Below, one piece after another: positions 26,401-35,549 of a stretch of 64,000 bases of DNA. The stretch's first letter is position 1; the number at the start of each line of letters is the position of its first letter. The stretch is from Lanius collurio. Its lineage: Eukaryota > Chordata > Aves > Passeriformes > Laniidae. The DNA lies in assembly GCA_020086605.1 (NCBI GenBank), contig JACBWW010000041.1:947109-1011108 (forward strand), written 5' to 3'. A program made the position numbers and the translations under genes. Under the pieces are notes generated by a model that saw only the letters and a list, made by a program, of their open reading frames with translations, was not told the DNA's origin and did no database searches.

Positions 26401-26661
26401 GCCAGCCTCCAGGGGCTGGTGCTCAGCATTGGTGGTGTCATGTCCTCGCTGGGGTACCCGCTGCCCGCTGGCCCCGCCGCACCCCCTACGCCCCCCGGCG
26501 TGCCTGTGGCCCCCAATGACTTCCTGAAGAAGATGGATGATTTCTGGCTGCTGAAGGAGCTGCAGACCTGGCTCTGGCGCTCGGCCAAGGACTTCAACCG
26601 CCTCAAGAAGAAGGTGCCACCCGCTGTGGTCACCCTGCGGCTGGAGGCGAGGGGGTTCTGA
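20406..26661 (+). CDS. CLCF1: Cardiotrophin-like cytokine factor 1
   Basis: Secreted IL-6-family four-helix cytokine that signals with CRLF1 through the CNTF receptor, gp130 and LIFR. Exons: 20406-20433, 25554-25720, 26170-26661; 228 aa (human 225). Exon 1 gives MLNVTGEIS, with A at -3, and joins in phase to exon 2, DSWGIFTFLCAALCNLPALP, a hydrophobic signal peptide likely cut before LNCSEE (N-glycosylation site NCS). The mature part has YDLTRYLEHQLRTLAGTY, LNYLGPPFNEPDFNPPRL and the helix-D signature WLLKELQTWLWRSAKDFNRL. Human exon 1 encodes a different short leader, so the exon 1 call is less certain than the rest. Intron 1 is 5.1 kb, unusually long for this window. The AU-rich 3' end is described separately. 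Confidence 0.93.
20434..25553 (+). other. CLCF1 intron 1: tandem repeats and candidate regulatory DNA
   Basis: No internal gene is recognised. Contents: an A/T-rich patch at 20520-20600; a low-GC patch at 22225-22325 (CTAATTATGG, GCATTTATAAACACA, TGTAAACA) that could be an enhancer; GGGAT-type repeat at about 22420-22500; a unit of about 24 bp, TCACTGCTGTGCCATGGTCA, at about 23655-23925; GTGTGTG/CACACGTG repeats at about 24180-24670; and a TATAAA at 25297-25302 inside a CArG-like CCATATAAAGG. Confidence 0.5.
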
Positions 26662-27710
26662 GCCCACAGTGCTGCCGCAGCCACGCAGGTCTCCTCTTCT
26701 ACCACCAGTGTGCCTTGAGAAATGGGGGTCCTGACCGCCAAACTGCCCCACACATCATCATCATCACCTGGCAGTGTCTTGAAAGATGGGGCTCCTGACC
26801 CCAAGCATCACCACAGCCACCCTGCAGCCCCTCCATCATCATCATCATAATGTGCCTTAAGGAACAGGGCTCCTGACACCAAGTGCCACCACGGCCACCC
26901 CATGTCCCCTCTCCACCACCAGTGTTCTTGGAGAAATAGGGTTCCTGACCCCCAAGTGCCACTGCATCCACCTCACAATCCCACTTTCATCACCATGCCT
27001 TAAGTGAGGGTCTCCTGACCCCACGTGCTACCCACCACAGCCATGCCACATCCACTCTGTGACCACACTCTACTGTTAAGGGACAGGTCTCCTGACCCAA
27101 GTACCACCAAAGCCACTCCACATCCCCTCTCCACCACCAGTGTCCCTTCAAAACTGTGTCTCCTTACCCCAAAGTGCTGCCAAAGCCACCCCACATCCTC
27201 ATCATCACCCAGCTGTGCCTTAAGGGGTGGAGTTCCTGACCCCGAAGTGCTACCAGTCACTCCACAGCCCCTCTGCCACCACGTTGTGTCTTAAGGGACA
27301 AGTGTCCTGACTCCCAAGTGCCCCTCCAGGGTGTCCCCAAGCTTCAGGGTGCCTGTCCCCCTCCCTAAAATCTCCAGAGTGGGTGCAAACCCCGCCCATC
27401 CCAAAAAGGACCAACGCCCTCTAAGTGTAGGAATAAGCCCCGCCCCAGCCAGCAGCAAACCCCGCCCCCGGAGCAATAGGCTCCGCCCAAACGGCAATAA
27501 CCCCGCCCACTCACCTGTGTAGCAACCCCCGCCTCCTCCCTGTAACAGGCCACGCCCCTTTATACAAGCCCCGCCTCCCCACGGTTGCCCATGGATGCAG
27601 AGGTGGGGCGAGGCCGCTGTCCCGGTGCGTCTATGAGTGTTTATTTATTGGAGATGTTTATTTATTGGGGTATTTATTGCAGAAGATCTATTCTTGTATG
27701 AACGAATAAA
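26662..27710 (+). other. CLCF1 3' UTR with minisatellite and AU-rich elements
   Basis: After the stop codon a unit of about 80 bp (CTCCTGACCCCAAGTGCCAC and CACCACCAGTGTGCCTTAAG) repeats at about 26700-27320. A GC-box stretch with CCCCGCCC repeats follows at about 27385-27590. Then come UUAUUUAUU elements at 27640-27676 and AATAAA at 27705-27710. Clustered UUAUUUAUU nonamers 30-70 nt before a poly(A) signal are typical of short-lived cytokine mRNAs. Confidence 0.65.
27640..27676 (-). terminator. Clustered poly(A) signals for GLYAT-like gene A, complementary to CLCF1 AU-rich elements
   Basis: Each TTTATT on the plus strand reads AATAAA on the minus strand; about five overlapping copies occur at 27640-27676, some 300 bp past the stop codon of the minus-strand GLYAT-like gene. 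The same bases read UUAUUUAUU in the CLCF1 transcript. Confidence 0.6.
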
Positions 27711-27974
27711 AGCCTTTCTCCAGCACCCTGCCCCGCCCGCACCACACCCCAGTGGGGACCAGAGGGAACGGCCCCAAACCCAGAGCTCCGTGTGGAATTT
27801 ATGATGTTCCCCTCTGTGCCGTCGATAGGGACCAGAGTGAACAACTCCAAACTGAGCTCAGTGAGGGAATCGGGGATCCCCTCTCTCACAGGGTGGGGAT
27901 TCAGACTACTCCGGGCCCAGATAACCCCACCTCGAGGACGAGCACCCTCCATCTTGGCACCCCATCCCCGGGCA

Positions 27975-29809
27975 CTACTTTGGGGTGCCCAGGATCATGT
28001 AGAAGGTCCCGGGCTGGGGCAGGAAGCCGACGGCTTGCAGGGCGTGGAGTGAGGCTGTGTTGTGGGGCAGCACTGCGCCGTAGATGGGGAAGCCTCGGGC
28101 GTGCAGCTCCCGGCCCATGGCGGCCAATGTGACCCCGGTGAGGCCGTGCCCGCGCCAGGCAGGCACCGTGTAGCCGTGGCGCAGGCAGCCCTGCCCGTCC
28201 AGCAGGCTCCAGGACACCGGGCGGCCACGCGGGCCCAGCAGGCAGGCAGAGGGCAGTGTCCGCACCAGCCCCAGCAGGAACGCCCGGCTGCGGACGTTGC
28301 CCCCCAGGGCCCACGTGGCATTCAGCAGCGGGACGTGGGATGGGGACACAGGAGCCAGGCGCAGGCCCGGGGGCATCCTGCAATGGGGCACGAAGGAGTG
28401 GGGAATGATGAACTGTGTTCCCAGTCGAGACGGCAGGTGGGATGGGATTGGGAACCCTGGTGCCAGCCAGAGATGGAACCTGGGGCCCTTGTTTCCCCTA
28501 GGGATGGGATTGGGTACACCGCTGTGCCCCTCAGGGATGTGCTCAGTGATCCCGCTCATGTCACCCAGTGATCCCTGTGCCACTCAGGGAGGTACTCAGG
28601 AACCCCTGTGCCACCCAGGGGTGTGCTCAGCGATCCCGCTCATGTCACCTTGTGTCACTCAGGGATATGCTCTGAGACCCCTGTGCCACCACAGGATGTG
28701 ACTATGAACCCCCCTGTGCTACCCAGAAATGTGACAGGTCTCCATATGCCACCCAGAGATGTGACTGCCCCCTCAGTGCCCATGTCCTCACAGTGTCCCA
28801 TGTCCCCCCAGTGCCCCATGTCCCCCAGTGCCCCTCACTCACTGCCTGCGGGGCTGGGGGGGCTTGGGGCTAATCAGCGCCCGGTACCGGATCGTCTCCA
28901 CCTTCAGCCCCCTGGCACTGGCCACCTTCTGCACGGCCTCATCCAGCCCATCCTGCATCCCTGGAACCCTCTTGTCAGTCAGACAGGGGACCCAGACAGC
29001 GGGTAGGGGAGCCCTGTGTCCCCCCCAGTGCCATCCTTACCCAGAATCTGGAAGGCTCGTGCCCGGGTCACTGCCTCAGTGCCTGCCAGCAGTGCCTGCA
29101 GGGCTCCCTCGTCCCGGTAGAACACAGACAGCTGGTTGGTGTAGTAGTCCCTGGGGTCCCTGTGCTCCTGGGAGAGACATGGGGCTGAGGGTGGCACCCT
29201 GATTCCCAGCCCTCCCGGGGTGTGGGGTGCTGCTGCCAGGAGAGGGACACCCGGGGCAGCACCTCTGGGCGCAGGCGGGTCAGGACAATGCCGAAATGGG
29301 GCCAGGAGTCCACCAGCACCTCGTGGGAGGCTGGGTTCCCCCTGGCCACCGTCATCACAGTCCCCAGTACCTGTAGGACAGGGTCGTTGTCACTGGCAGG
29401 GCAGAGGAGAGGGGACAGAGGGGTGCCCAGAGTCCCTGGGGTCCCCTCATCAGCAGGGGAGAGGGAGCAGGGGGGTCCTTGGGGTCTCCGTCTGAAGGGG
29501 GAGGGCAGGGGAGAGGGGACAGAGGGATCCTTGTCACCAGCAGGGCAGGTGGGGAGGCAGAGGGGTTTCTTGGATCCCCATTGCTGGCAAAGCAGGGGAG
29601 AGGGGATAGAGGGGTCCCGGGAATCAGCAACACCGACAGGGCAAGGGTGAGGGGACAAAGGGGTCCCTGGGGACTCTGTCACCAGCAGGACAAGGCAGAG
29701 GGGACAGAGGGGTCCTCAGGGTCCCTGTCACCGGCAGGGTGGTGGGCAGGCTCTTCCGCAGGGTCTCCTCCAGGAGCTTCATCTGGGCTGGGCACCTCAG
29801 GATCTGCAT
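27975..29809 (-). CDS. Glycine N-acyltransferase-like protein, gene A
   Basis: Member of the GLYAT/GLYATL family (N-terminal aralkyl acyl-CoA:amino acid N-acyltransferase domain, C-terminal GNAT-like domain), which transfers acyl groups from acyl-CoA to amino acids, usually in liver or kidney mitochondria. Exons: 29732-29809, 29263-29370, 29041-29167, 28843-28960, 27975-28377; 277 aa (human GLYAT 296). The start MQILRCPAQMKLLEETLRKS aligns with the GLYAT start, followed by ARGNPASHEVLVDSWPHFG. The C-terminal domain has LLNATWALGGNVRSRAF, matching the family (F/W)xFGGNxRSxRF block, and ARGFPIYGAVLPHNTASLHA. The substrate cannot be assigned. It is divergent from gene B with 410 bp between start codons, and convergent with CLCF1. 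Confidence 0.88.
28560..28790. repeat. Minisatellite in intron 4 of GLYAT-like gene A
   Basis: Degenerate units of about 25-50 bp built on CCCTGTGCCACYCAGGGATG, with GTGCTCAGNGATCCC spacers, four to six copies. Confidence 0.6.
29390..29720. repeat. Minisatellite in intron 1 of GLYAT-like gene A
   Basis: Imperfect units of about 55-60 bp; on the minus strand each contains a version of CCTGCTGGTGACAGAGTCCC followed by CCCTCTGTCCCCTC. The unit resembles the exon 1/intron 1 junction (CTGCCG/GTGACAGGGACC), so the array appears to derive from the splice-donor region. Confidence 0.75.
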
Positions 29810-30219
29810 GGCTCTGTGATCATGGGGCAGGCGGTGACACCGAGGAACCGTTGGGCACTGGTGGCACTGGGGCAGAGTCCCAGAGTGTCCCAGCTGAGCA
29901 CCCGTCCCCAGGTAGCCTCCGGACTGGCCTGGTGCCCAGTGCCCAGCAGGATGGACCCTGCCCACTGCCCCTCAAGGCAAGGGGCACTCAATGGCCCTTG
30001 ACAACTGGTGTTAACCATTGTCACCGAGTGCCACACAGTCTCCAGACTCCCACTCCAAGGCCCTCTGGGACTCACAGACTCAGGATTGTTGCAGGGTGAG
30101 TGCTGAAGGAGCTGGGAACCATGCAGGGCTGGGGACCGTAGGGAAAGGGATGGGGACAGGGACAGGGGCCACGCCTGGTGGTCCTGTCCCCCTGTTATCG
30201 AGGATCTTTCAGCAGGACC
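29810..30219. promoter_or_regulatory. Bidirectional promoter between the two GLYAT-like genes
   Basis: The start codons of the two divergent genes are 410 bp apart, so both promoters must lie here or in 5' UTR exons within it. A GGTGTTAACCATTG at about 30008 resembles half of an HNF1 site, which would suit liver or kidney expression. No TATA box is evident. Confidence 0.5.
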
Positions 30220-32256
30220 ATGCAGATCCTGTCACACCCAGCCCAGCTGCAGCGCCTGGAGGGGATCCTGAGGAAGAGCCTGCCCCTCGCCCTGCCGGTG
30301 ATGGAGACCCCACTGCCACCCCTGCCCTGTGCCACGATGGGGACCCCAATGCTGCCCACACGCTTCCAGTGACAGGCACCCTACTGTCACCCCTGCACTG
30401 TGCCATGACTGGGACCCCAGTGTCATGGGGTGCCAGTCAGGTTTTGGGGACACCAAAATCCCCACTGACCTGTGCCATGACGAGGACCCCGATACCACCC
30501 CTGCCCCTTGCCTCACAGGCCACAGGGACACCTGTGTCACCCCTACCTCTCCCTCTGGTGATGGGGATTCCTATGTCACCAGGGACCCTATTGTCACCCT
30601 GTCCACCACACCTGCACCCTCCCCCTAGCTCTGACCCCACATCTGCCCCCATGTCCCTCATATCTAGCCCCCATCCCTGACCCCCCCATCTGTCCCCTCC
30701 TTGTCCCCCACTGCTGACCACCCCTCTCCCCCAGGTCTTCGGGGCAGTGCTGAACATCAACCGGGGCAACCCTGGCCAGTCCGAGGTGCTGGTGGACAAG
30801 TGGCCTGAATTCGGTGCCATGCTGGCCCGGCCAAGTGGAGAGGTGGCCAGTGGGGACACAGGGCACTGTAGGGAGGGGGTGACATGGTGCCCTGGCAAGT
30901 GCCAGGTGTGCTCAGAGCACCTGTGGGTGCCCCCAGGTGCCGGTGAATGATGGCTACTGGAACACACAGGCAGCGTTTTACCGGGACCTGGGCGCGTACC
31001 GGGCGCTGATGGAGACTCCTGGGTGCCTGCGCTGGGATGTTGCCTTCACCCTCATCGGTGGCGTGGGGACACCGGGGTCCTGGGGGGGACTGAGCATGCT
31101 GTGAGGGGTGCCAGGCAGCACTGGCAGCGTGGGACACCGGGTAGAGCTGTTGCAGGCAGGGAGGAACTGGGAGACACTGGTGGAGGTTATTGGGGGTGCT
31201 GGGGGACACTGGCAATGGGTGTTTGGGTGCTGGGGAGCACTGGAGGCACAGCTTGGTGTGCTGGGGTGGGGTTTGATGGATGATGTCTGTGGGAAGTGTT
31301 GGGCCAGGATTTAGGGGTGCTGGGGAGCATTTTAGTTGGATTTGGGGGGGCTGGAGCGCACCAGGGAATTGCACTGCTGGGTACCCTGGGAGCAGGGTCT
31401 TGGAAGGCACTGGGGTTGGACTTGGAGGTGCTGGGGGCATTGGGGAGCATGGTGGTTGGACTTGGGGGTGCTGGGAGCAGGATTGGGGTACTGGGCACAC
31501 TGGAAGCAGGGATTTGGCTGCTGGGAATAGAGACTGGGGTTGCAGGGGGACACTGAGGAGGACACTGGGGTCACACAGAAGGGCTGGGAACAGGGATGGT
31601 GGGGAGCAGAGGGAGCAGGACCGTCTGACATCCCCATCCCCAGGGCTACAGGACGGGGTTGCCACAGTGTCCCAGGACCTGGCAGGGAGGAAGGGTGTGG
31701 AGCTGGACATCGTCGAGTACTATTCCTACTGGCACCCTGACCCCAGCACCATGCCCGAGCCCCGGTGAGAGCCCCCCACCCCCATCCCCACATGGGGACA
31801 GCCCTAAGCCCCCCACTGACCCCCATCTCACTCAGGCCGGCCCCTGGGGTGCGGGTGGGCTCCCTGCAGCCCTCACACGTGGACCTGCTCAACGACACGT
31901 GGCCCTACGGGGGCAACGCCCGCAGCCGGCGCTACCTGGCCGAGATTTTGAGGCGCTTCCCGCAAGTCTGCCTGCAGGACAGCAGCGGGCAGCCTGTCGC
32001 CTGGGTGCTGACGGATCATTTTGGGGCAGGCACCCACAGCTACACGCTGCCCGAGCAGCGGCGGCGTGGCCACATGCAGGTGGCACTGACGGTGGCGGCG
32101 CAGCGGGCGCAGGCCCGCGGGTTCCCCACGTTCGGGTACACGGCGCTGGGCAACCGGCCCATGCAGCAGCTGCAGGAGCTGCTGGGCCACCAGCGCCTGC
32201 CTGGGGTCTGCCGGTACATCCTGCACAATCCTGGCCTGGACAGGGACAGGCCCTGA
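30220..32256 (+). CDS. Glycine N-acyltransferase-like protein, gene B
   Basis: Paralogue of gene A with the same five-exon structure. Exons: 30220-30297, 30735-30842, 30937-31057, 31644-31764, 31836-32256; 282 aa. The first two exons are identical in length to those of gene A (78 and 108 nt) and all phases match. It starts MQILSHPAQLQRLEGILRKS, then VFGAVLNINRGNPGQSEVLV and DKWPEFGAML, closer to classical GLYAT (INHGNP, VDKWPDF) than gene A. The GNAT-like half contains DLLNDTWPYGGNARSRRYLA and LPEQRRRGHMQVALTVAAQ. Two donors are GTGGCC and GTGGCG, weak, but supported by phase and paralogy. ATTAAA at 32301-32306 is the likely poly(A) signal. Substrate not assignable; mitochondrial location is family knowledge. 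Confidence 0.9.
30300..30610. repeat. Minisatellite in intron 1 of GLYAT-like gene B
   Basis: Imperfect units of about 60 bp containing GTGCCATGACRGGGACCCC and CCCCTGCCCTG, beginning at the exon 1 donor. Its position and content mirror the array in intron 1 of gene A. Confidence 0.7.
31085..31600. repeat. Minisatellite in intron 3 of GLYAT-like gene B
   Basis: GCTGGGGAGCACTGG and GGTGCTGGGAGCAGG units of about 25-60 bp, irregular, fill most of the 586-bp intron between exons 30937-31057 and 31644-31764. Confidence 0.65.
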
Positions 32257-32300
32257 GGGCCCGCTGTCCCCTCTCTGGGCCAGAGATAAGCCAACCTCAA

Positions 32301-32306
32301 ATTAAA
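32301..32306 (+). terminator. Poly(A) signal of GLYAT-like gene B
   Basis: ATTAAA, the commonest variant signal, 45 bp after the stop codon. Confidence 0.65.
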
Positions 32307-32599
32307 GAGCAGTGAGGAGTCTCTGATGGTTTCTGTGGGGTTTTGTGTCCCCCCAGCACTGGCTGTTGCAGCGGTGACACGGCTTGGTGGCTCATGTGTC
32401 ACCACTGAGGGAAACAGCAGGGTCCCCTGGGAGTCACCCCATTCCAGAGCACACATGTCAGTTATTCTCAGTTCCCCAAGGGAGGGCTGAAAGCCTCAGG
32501 CAAATTTGCACCTGCAGTGACACCCCCTCACCCGGGACCGTGTCACCACAGCTGGGGGTGGGACAGGCACCCGAGGGACAGACAGTGACACACAGGACA

Positions 32600-32960
32600 G
32601 AGTGGGACAGGGCAGAGGGTGACAGTGTCACAGCGTGAGTCATGGTTTGGGGGTTGACAGGGACAGATAGGGGGGTGACAGCATCCAGGGTGATGGGCAG
32701 TGCTGGGATGAGGGTGACAATGTTGATGGGGACAGGAAGAAGAACCACAGGGGTGACAGTGCCTAAGGTGATGGGGACAGTCACAGGCGTGACAATGCCA
32801 GAGGGTAGTGGGTACAGCTGGGGCGGTGACAGTGCCAGCGACAATAGGGAGCGCTGAGATGGAGGTGACAGTGCCCTAAGGGTGACAGGAATTGCCGCGG
32901 GGGTGACAGTGCGGGGGGTGGCGAGGACAACTGGGGGAGGGAGGGGGTGACAGCACCCGG
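32600..32960. repeat. GGTGACAGTGCC minisatellite upstream of POLD4
   Basis: Between GLYAT-like gene B and POLD4. Units of about 20-35 bp based on GGGGTGACAGTGCCTAAGG, imperfect, in a tandem run. No gene is seen between 32257 and the POLD4 promoter. Confidence 0.7.
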
Positions 32961-33167
32961 GGACAGCCGGGGGGTGCCGAGAGGGCTGGGGGACCGGGAC
33001 CACGGCGAGGGTGCCGAGAATGCCCGTAGCCAGTTCCCAGCTCGGCCTCGCCACTTCCGCCCGGCCACGGGCAGGGGCGGGTCCCTCCCGCTGGTTCTCG
33101 GTAGCGGCCGGTCCCGCCCTTTTCCCGGGAGCGGCGGAGCCGTGCCAGCTCCATGTCGCGCAGGGCC

Positions 33168-33709
33168 ATGGAGAAGCCCCGGCGCATCACCGACTCCTTC
33201 CCGCGGCGGCGGCGGCGGGGCCCGGGGCGGCCCCCGGGCAGGCTCAAGGACAAGAAGGACAAGAAGGACAAGGACAAGGTGCAGGTGAAGGTGAAGGTGC
33301 GGGACTGTCCCCGCACCCCCTCGCAGCCCCCCCCGGACCCGGCGCTCCTGGAGATGCTGCGGCGCTTCGACCTCTCCTGGGAATACGGACCCTGCACCGG
33401 TGAGCACGCCCGGTTCCCCCGGTCGTCCCGGTGGCCCCGAGCTCCCCCTGGCCCCGCTGAACCCCCGGTATCCCACAGGGATCACCCGCCTGCAGCGCTG
33501 GGAGAGGGCACAAGAGCTGGGGCTGAGCCCCCCCGGCCCCATCCGTGACGCCCTCCTGGAGCACCAGGACAACCCCGATGTCACCTACAGGTGGGTGTGG
33601 GGTGGGATGGGTGCGTGGGGGGCACAGGGCATCCTCTCCCGGTGCCCCCTGCCCTCAACGCTGACCCCCGTTGTGCCCCCACAGCCTCTGGCACGAGTAC
33701 GAGCTCTGA
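33168..33709 (+). CDS. POLD4: DNA polymerase delta subunit 4 (p12)
   Basis: Smallest subunit of DNA polymerase delta; it stabilises the holoenzyme, binds PCNA and is degraded after DNA damage. Exons: 33168-33399, 33479-33590, 33685-33709; 122 aa (human 107). I chose the ATG at 33168 (GCCATGG, strong context; MEKPRRITDSFP aligns with the human MGRKRLITDSYP) over the in-frame ATG at 33153, which would add MSRRA. RRITDSFP is the N-terminal PCNA-binding type motif. The conserved C-terminal part reads RFDLSWEYGPCTGITRLQRW and ends SLWHEYEL. A lysine-rich insert, KDKKDKKDKDKVQVKVKV, accounts for most of the extra length. ATTAAA at 33782-33787 is the likely poly(A) signal. Confidence 0.95.
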
Positions 33710-34137
33710 GCCGCCGCGCCGAGGGAATGGGGGGGGACCATTCCAAACGCCCCCAGACCCTATTCCAGGGACACCGGGCGGATTAAAGCTGGTGTGAACG
33801 CAGGAAGGGGTGCTGTGTGCTGTCTGGGGGGGCACGGGGTGGGGGGAAGCCCTTGAGGTGCAGGGGGAGGGCAGGGAACTGCACCCCCCTCCAAAAAAAA
33901 AAGATGGGATGTCCAGTCACACAGTTTAATGGGGACCCAGCTGGGACCCAGGGAGAAAAACCAACTCTTATGTGGAGAAAGAGAGGTGGGATTTTTTTCT
34001 CCAGAAATGGGGGAATAAAATGAAGAACGAGGTGTAAAATCAGGTGAAAGTGAGCATAGAGGGGTGAGGCAGGTGGCTGTGGGTTGTGGTGATGTTCTGC
34101 AGTGGGGTGGGGAAGAGTGACAGCGTCCCATGGGATT

Positions 34138-34280
34138 CAGATGTTTAATAGCCGTAATTAGCAGCTTTGCTGTGTGCAAAATCGTAAATAACAGGATATG
34201 TCTGTTAATTATTCAGGTTATCAATGACTTAATTAATCAGCTTTTTCTGTTGCTTCATCAATAAAATTAATCGTTTCTAT
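34138..34280. other. AT-rich island in GC-rich surroundings
   Basis: About 140 bp rich in TAATTA-type sequence (GTAATTAGCAGC, GTTAATTATTCAGG, GACTTAATTAATCAGC, AATAAAATTAATCG), flanked by GC-rich DNA. The density of homeodomain-like cores and the sharp base-composition change suggest a conserved regulatory element or an old exapted insertion. No repeat family is recognised. Confidence 0.5.
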
Positions 34281-34689
34281 CCCAAGGCTGCAATGGAGCG
34301 TCAGAGCCAGCGGTAACCTGGGATAAGGTGGGATGGGGTGGGATGGGTGAGGGGCCACCCACAGCTCCCATCCCACTCATACTGCAGGCTCCCGACCCTC
34401 TGGATTGCATTATCCAGCCAGATCTTATCCCGCTGTTGGAGCTGCAGTCCCTTGGATATCTTCTACAGGGACATAATTCCTCTCCTGGGCGTGGGATAGA
34501 GGTGTTTAGGTGAAACCCCAAAAAATAACCACCCCACAGCCAGCCAGCCCAGGGTTCTGTCCTCCCAGTGGGAAGAAGGAGGGAGATGCTCCTTCCTTGG
34601 CAGAGGGTCAATCCCAGCCTGGTGGGTGTCCCAGGAAAGGGGGAAGTGCCTGGGATAGCTCCAGCCACAGGAACAGCCCAAGGAGATGG

Positions 34690-34895
34690 ACAGCAGCAGC
34701 CTCAGGGGCAGTTCCAGCCAGGAGTCTCCTTCCCTGGGAGGGGGGTTTAGGTGGGATTTGGGGAAGAAATTCCTCCCTGTGAGGGTCTGAGGCCCTGGCA
34801 CAGGTTCCCAGGGAAGCTGTGACTGCTCCATCCTTGGAAGTGCCCAAGGCCAGGTTGGATGGGGCTTGAAGCAAGCTGGGATAGTGGAAGGTGTA
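34690..34895 (+). mobile_element. CR1 LINE fragment
   Basis: GGAAGAAATTCCTCCCTGTG, then GGCCCTGGCACAGGTTCCCA and AGGCCAGGTTGGATGGGGCT, followed by TAGTGGAAGGTG. These are the sense-strand 3' region of CR1; the element is on the plus strand and truncated, and lacks the terminal ATTCTATGA repeats. The 5' limit is uncertain. Confidence 0.8.
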
Positions 34896-35109
34896 CTGTG
34901 GGTCAGGAGTGACATATCATGAAGGAACACCATGGTGGGAAGGGGGTGACACCATGACAGTGAATGGTGGGGTATGCCCAGCCTGCCCCTCTGCTATGGC
35001 CACAGTGGGCTGCAGACTTTCTGCCCACTTCACTCCTTCGCATTGGGACTGCCCCAGTCCCGCTTCCAGCACCAATTTCAGCCCTAATCGAGGCCCAGGC
35101 TCCAGTTCG

Positions 35110-35215
35110 GGCCTAGGCCGCAATGGTTGCCATGGTAACCCGGAAGTTGTCCTCGCGCAAAGGCCGCCGGGAGTTGTAGTTGCCTCCGTGCCGCACAACA
35201 TGGCGCGGCTGGGTC
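35110..35215. promoter_or_regulatory. Housekeeping-type promoter block without an assigned gene
   Basis: Within 90 bp: an RFX X-box GGTTGCCATGGTAACC (35125-35140), an ETS site CCGGAAGT (35140-35147), CGGGAGTTGTAGT (reverse complement ACTACAACTCCCG, the ZNF143-associated ACTAYRNNNCCCR motif, about 35168-35180) and a YY1-type AACATGGCG (35197-35205). This is the usual order for a TATA-less CpG promoter with an ATG just downstream of the YY1 site. The plus-strand ORF from that ATG (35200-35364, 54 aa) matches nothing I know. Confidence 0.6.
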
Positions 35216-35314
35216 CTGCAGCCCCCAAAGCGTTCACTCTGGTCCCTACTGAGGGCACCCCACCCTCCAGGTGCACAGGGCCACAGAGCCATCAGGGCGC
35301 TTCCATTTCCACAC

Positions 35315-35320
35315 TTTATT
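35315..35320 (-). terminator. Likely SSH3 poly(A) signal
   Basis: Plus TTTATT reads CAATAAAGTG on the minus strand, about 230 bp after the SSH3 stop codon. Confidence 0.65.
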
Positions 35321-35549
35321 GCCAGTGCAGGAGCGGTGTCGGTGTTCTGTGCATGTGGGGCTGAGGCAGAGGCACCTCCCACCCCCAGAGTGCTGGCGTA
35401 GCGTGGACGGGGCGTTCCGGCTCGAAGATCACGCCCCCGGCACAGGCTGCACCCCCTTGTTGCCATGGCAGCGGGGAGGGCCTGTCCCACTCCCCCAATT
35501 AAGGAGTAGGTTGATCAGTGTGGGCGTGGTCAGGTGTATGGGTGTGGCA

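Larger units (their letters stand above)
33710..35300. other. Spacer between POLD4 and SSH3 3' ends
   Basis: Apart from the features listed within it (AT-rich island, CR1 copy, promoter-like block) I see no gene. Both neighbouring genes end toward this spacer. Confidence 0.6.

Noticed and set aside
33153..33167. POLD4 start at the first ATG (adds MSRRA)
   Set aside because: The second ATG at 33168 has the better context and aligns with the human start; the first remains possible as a minor start.
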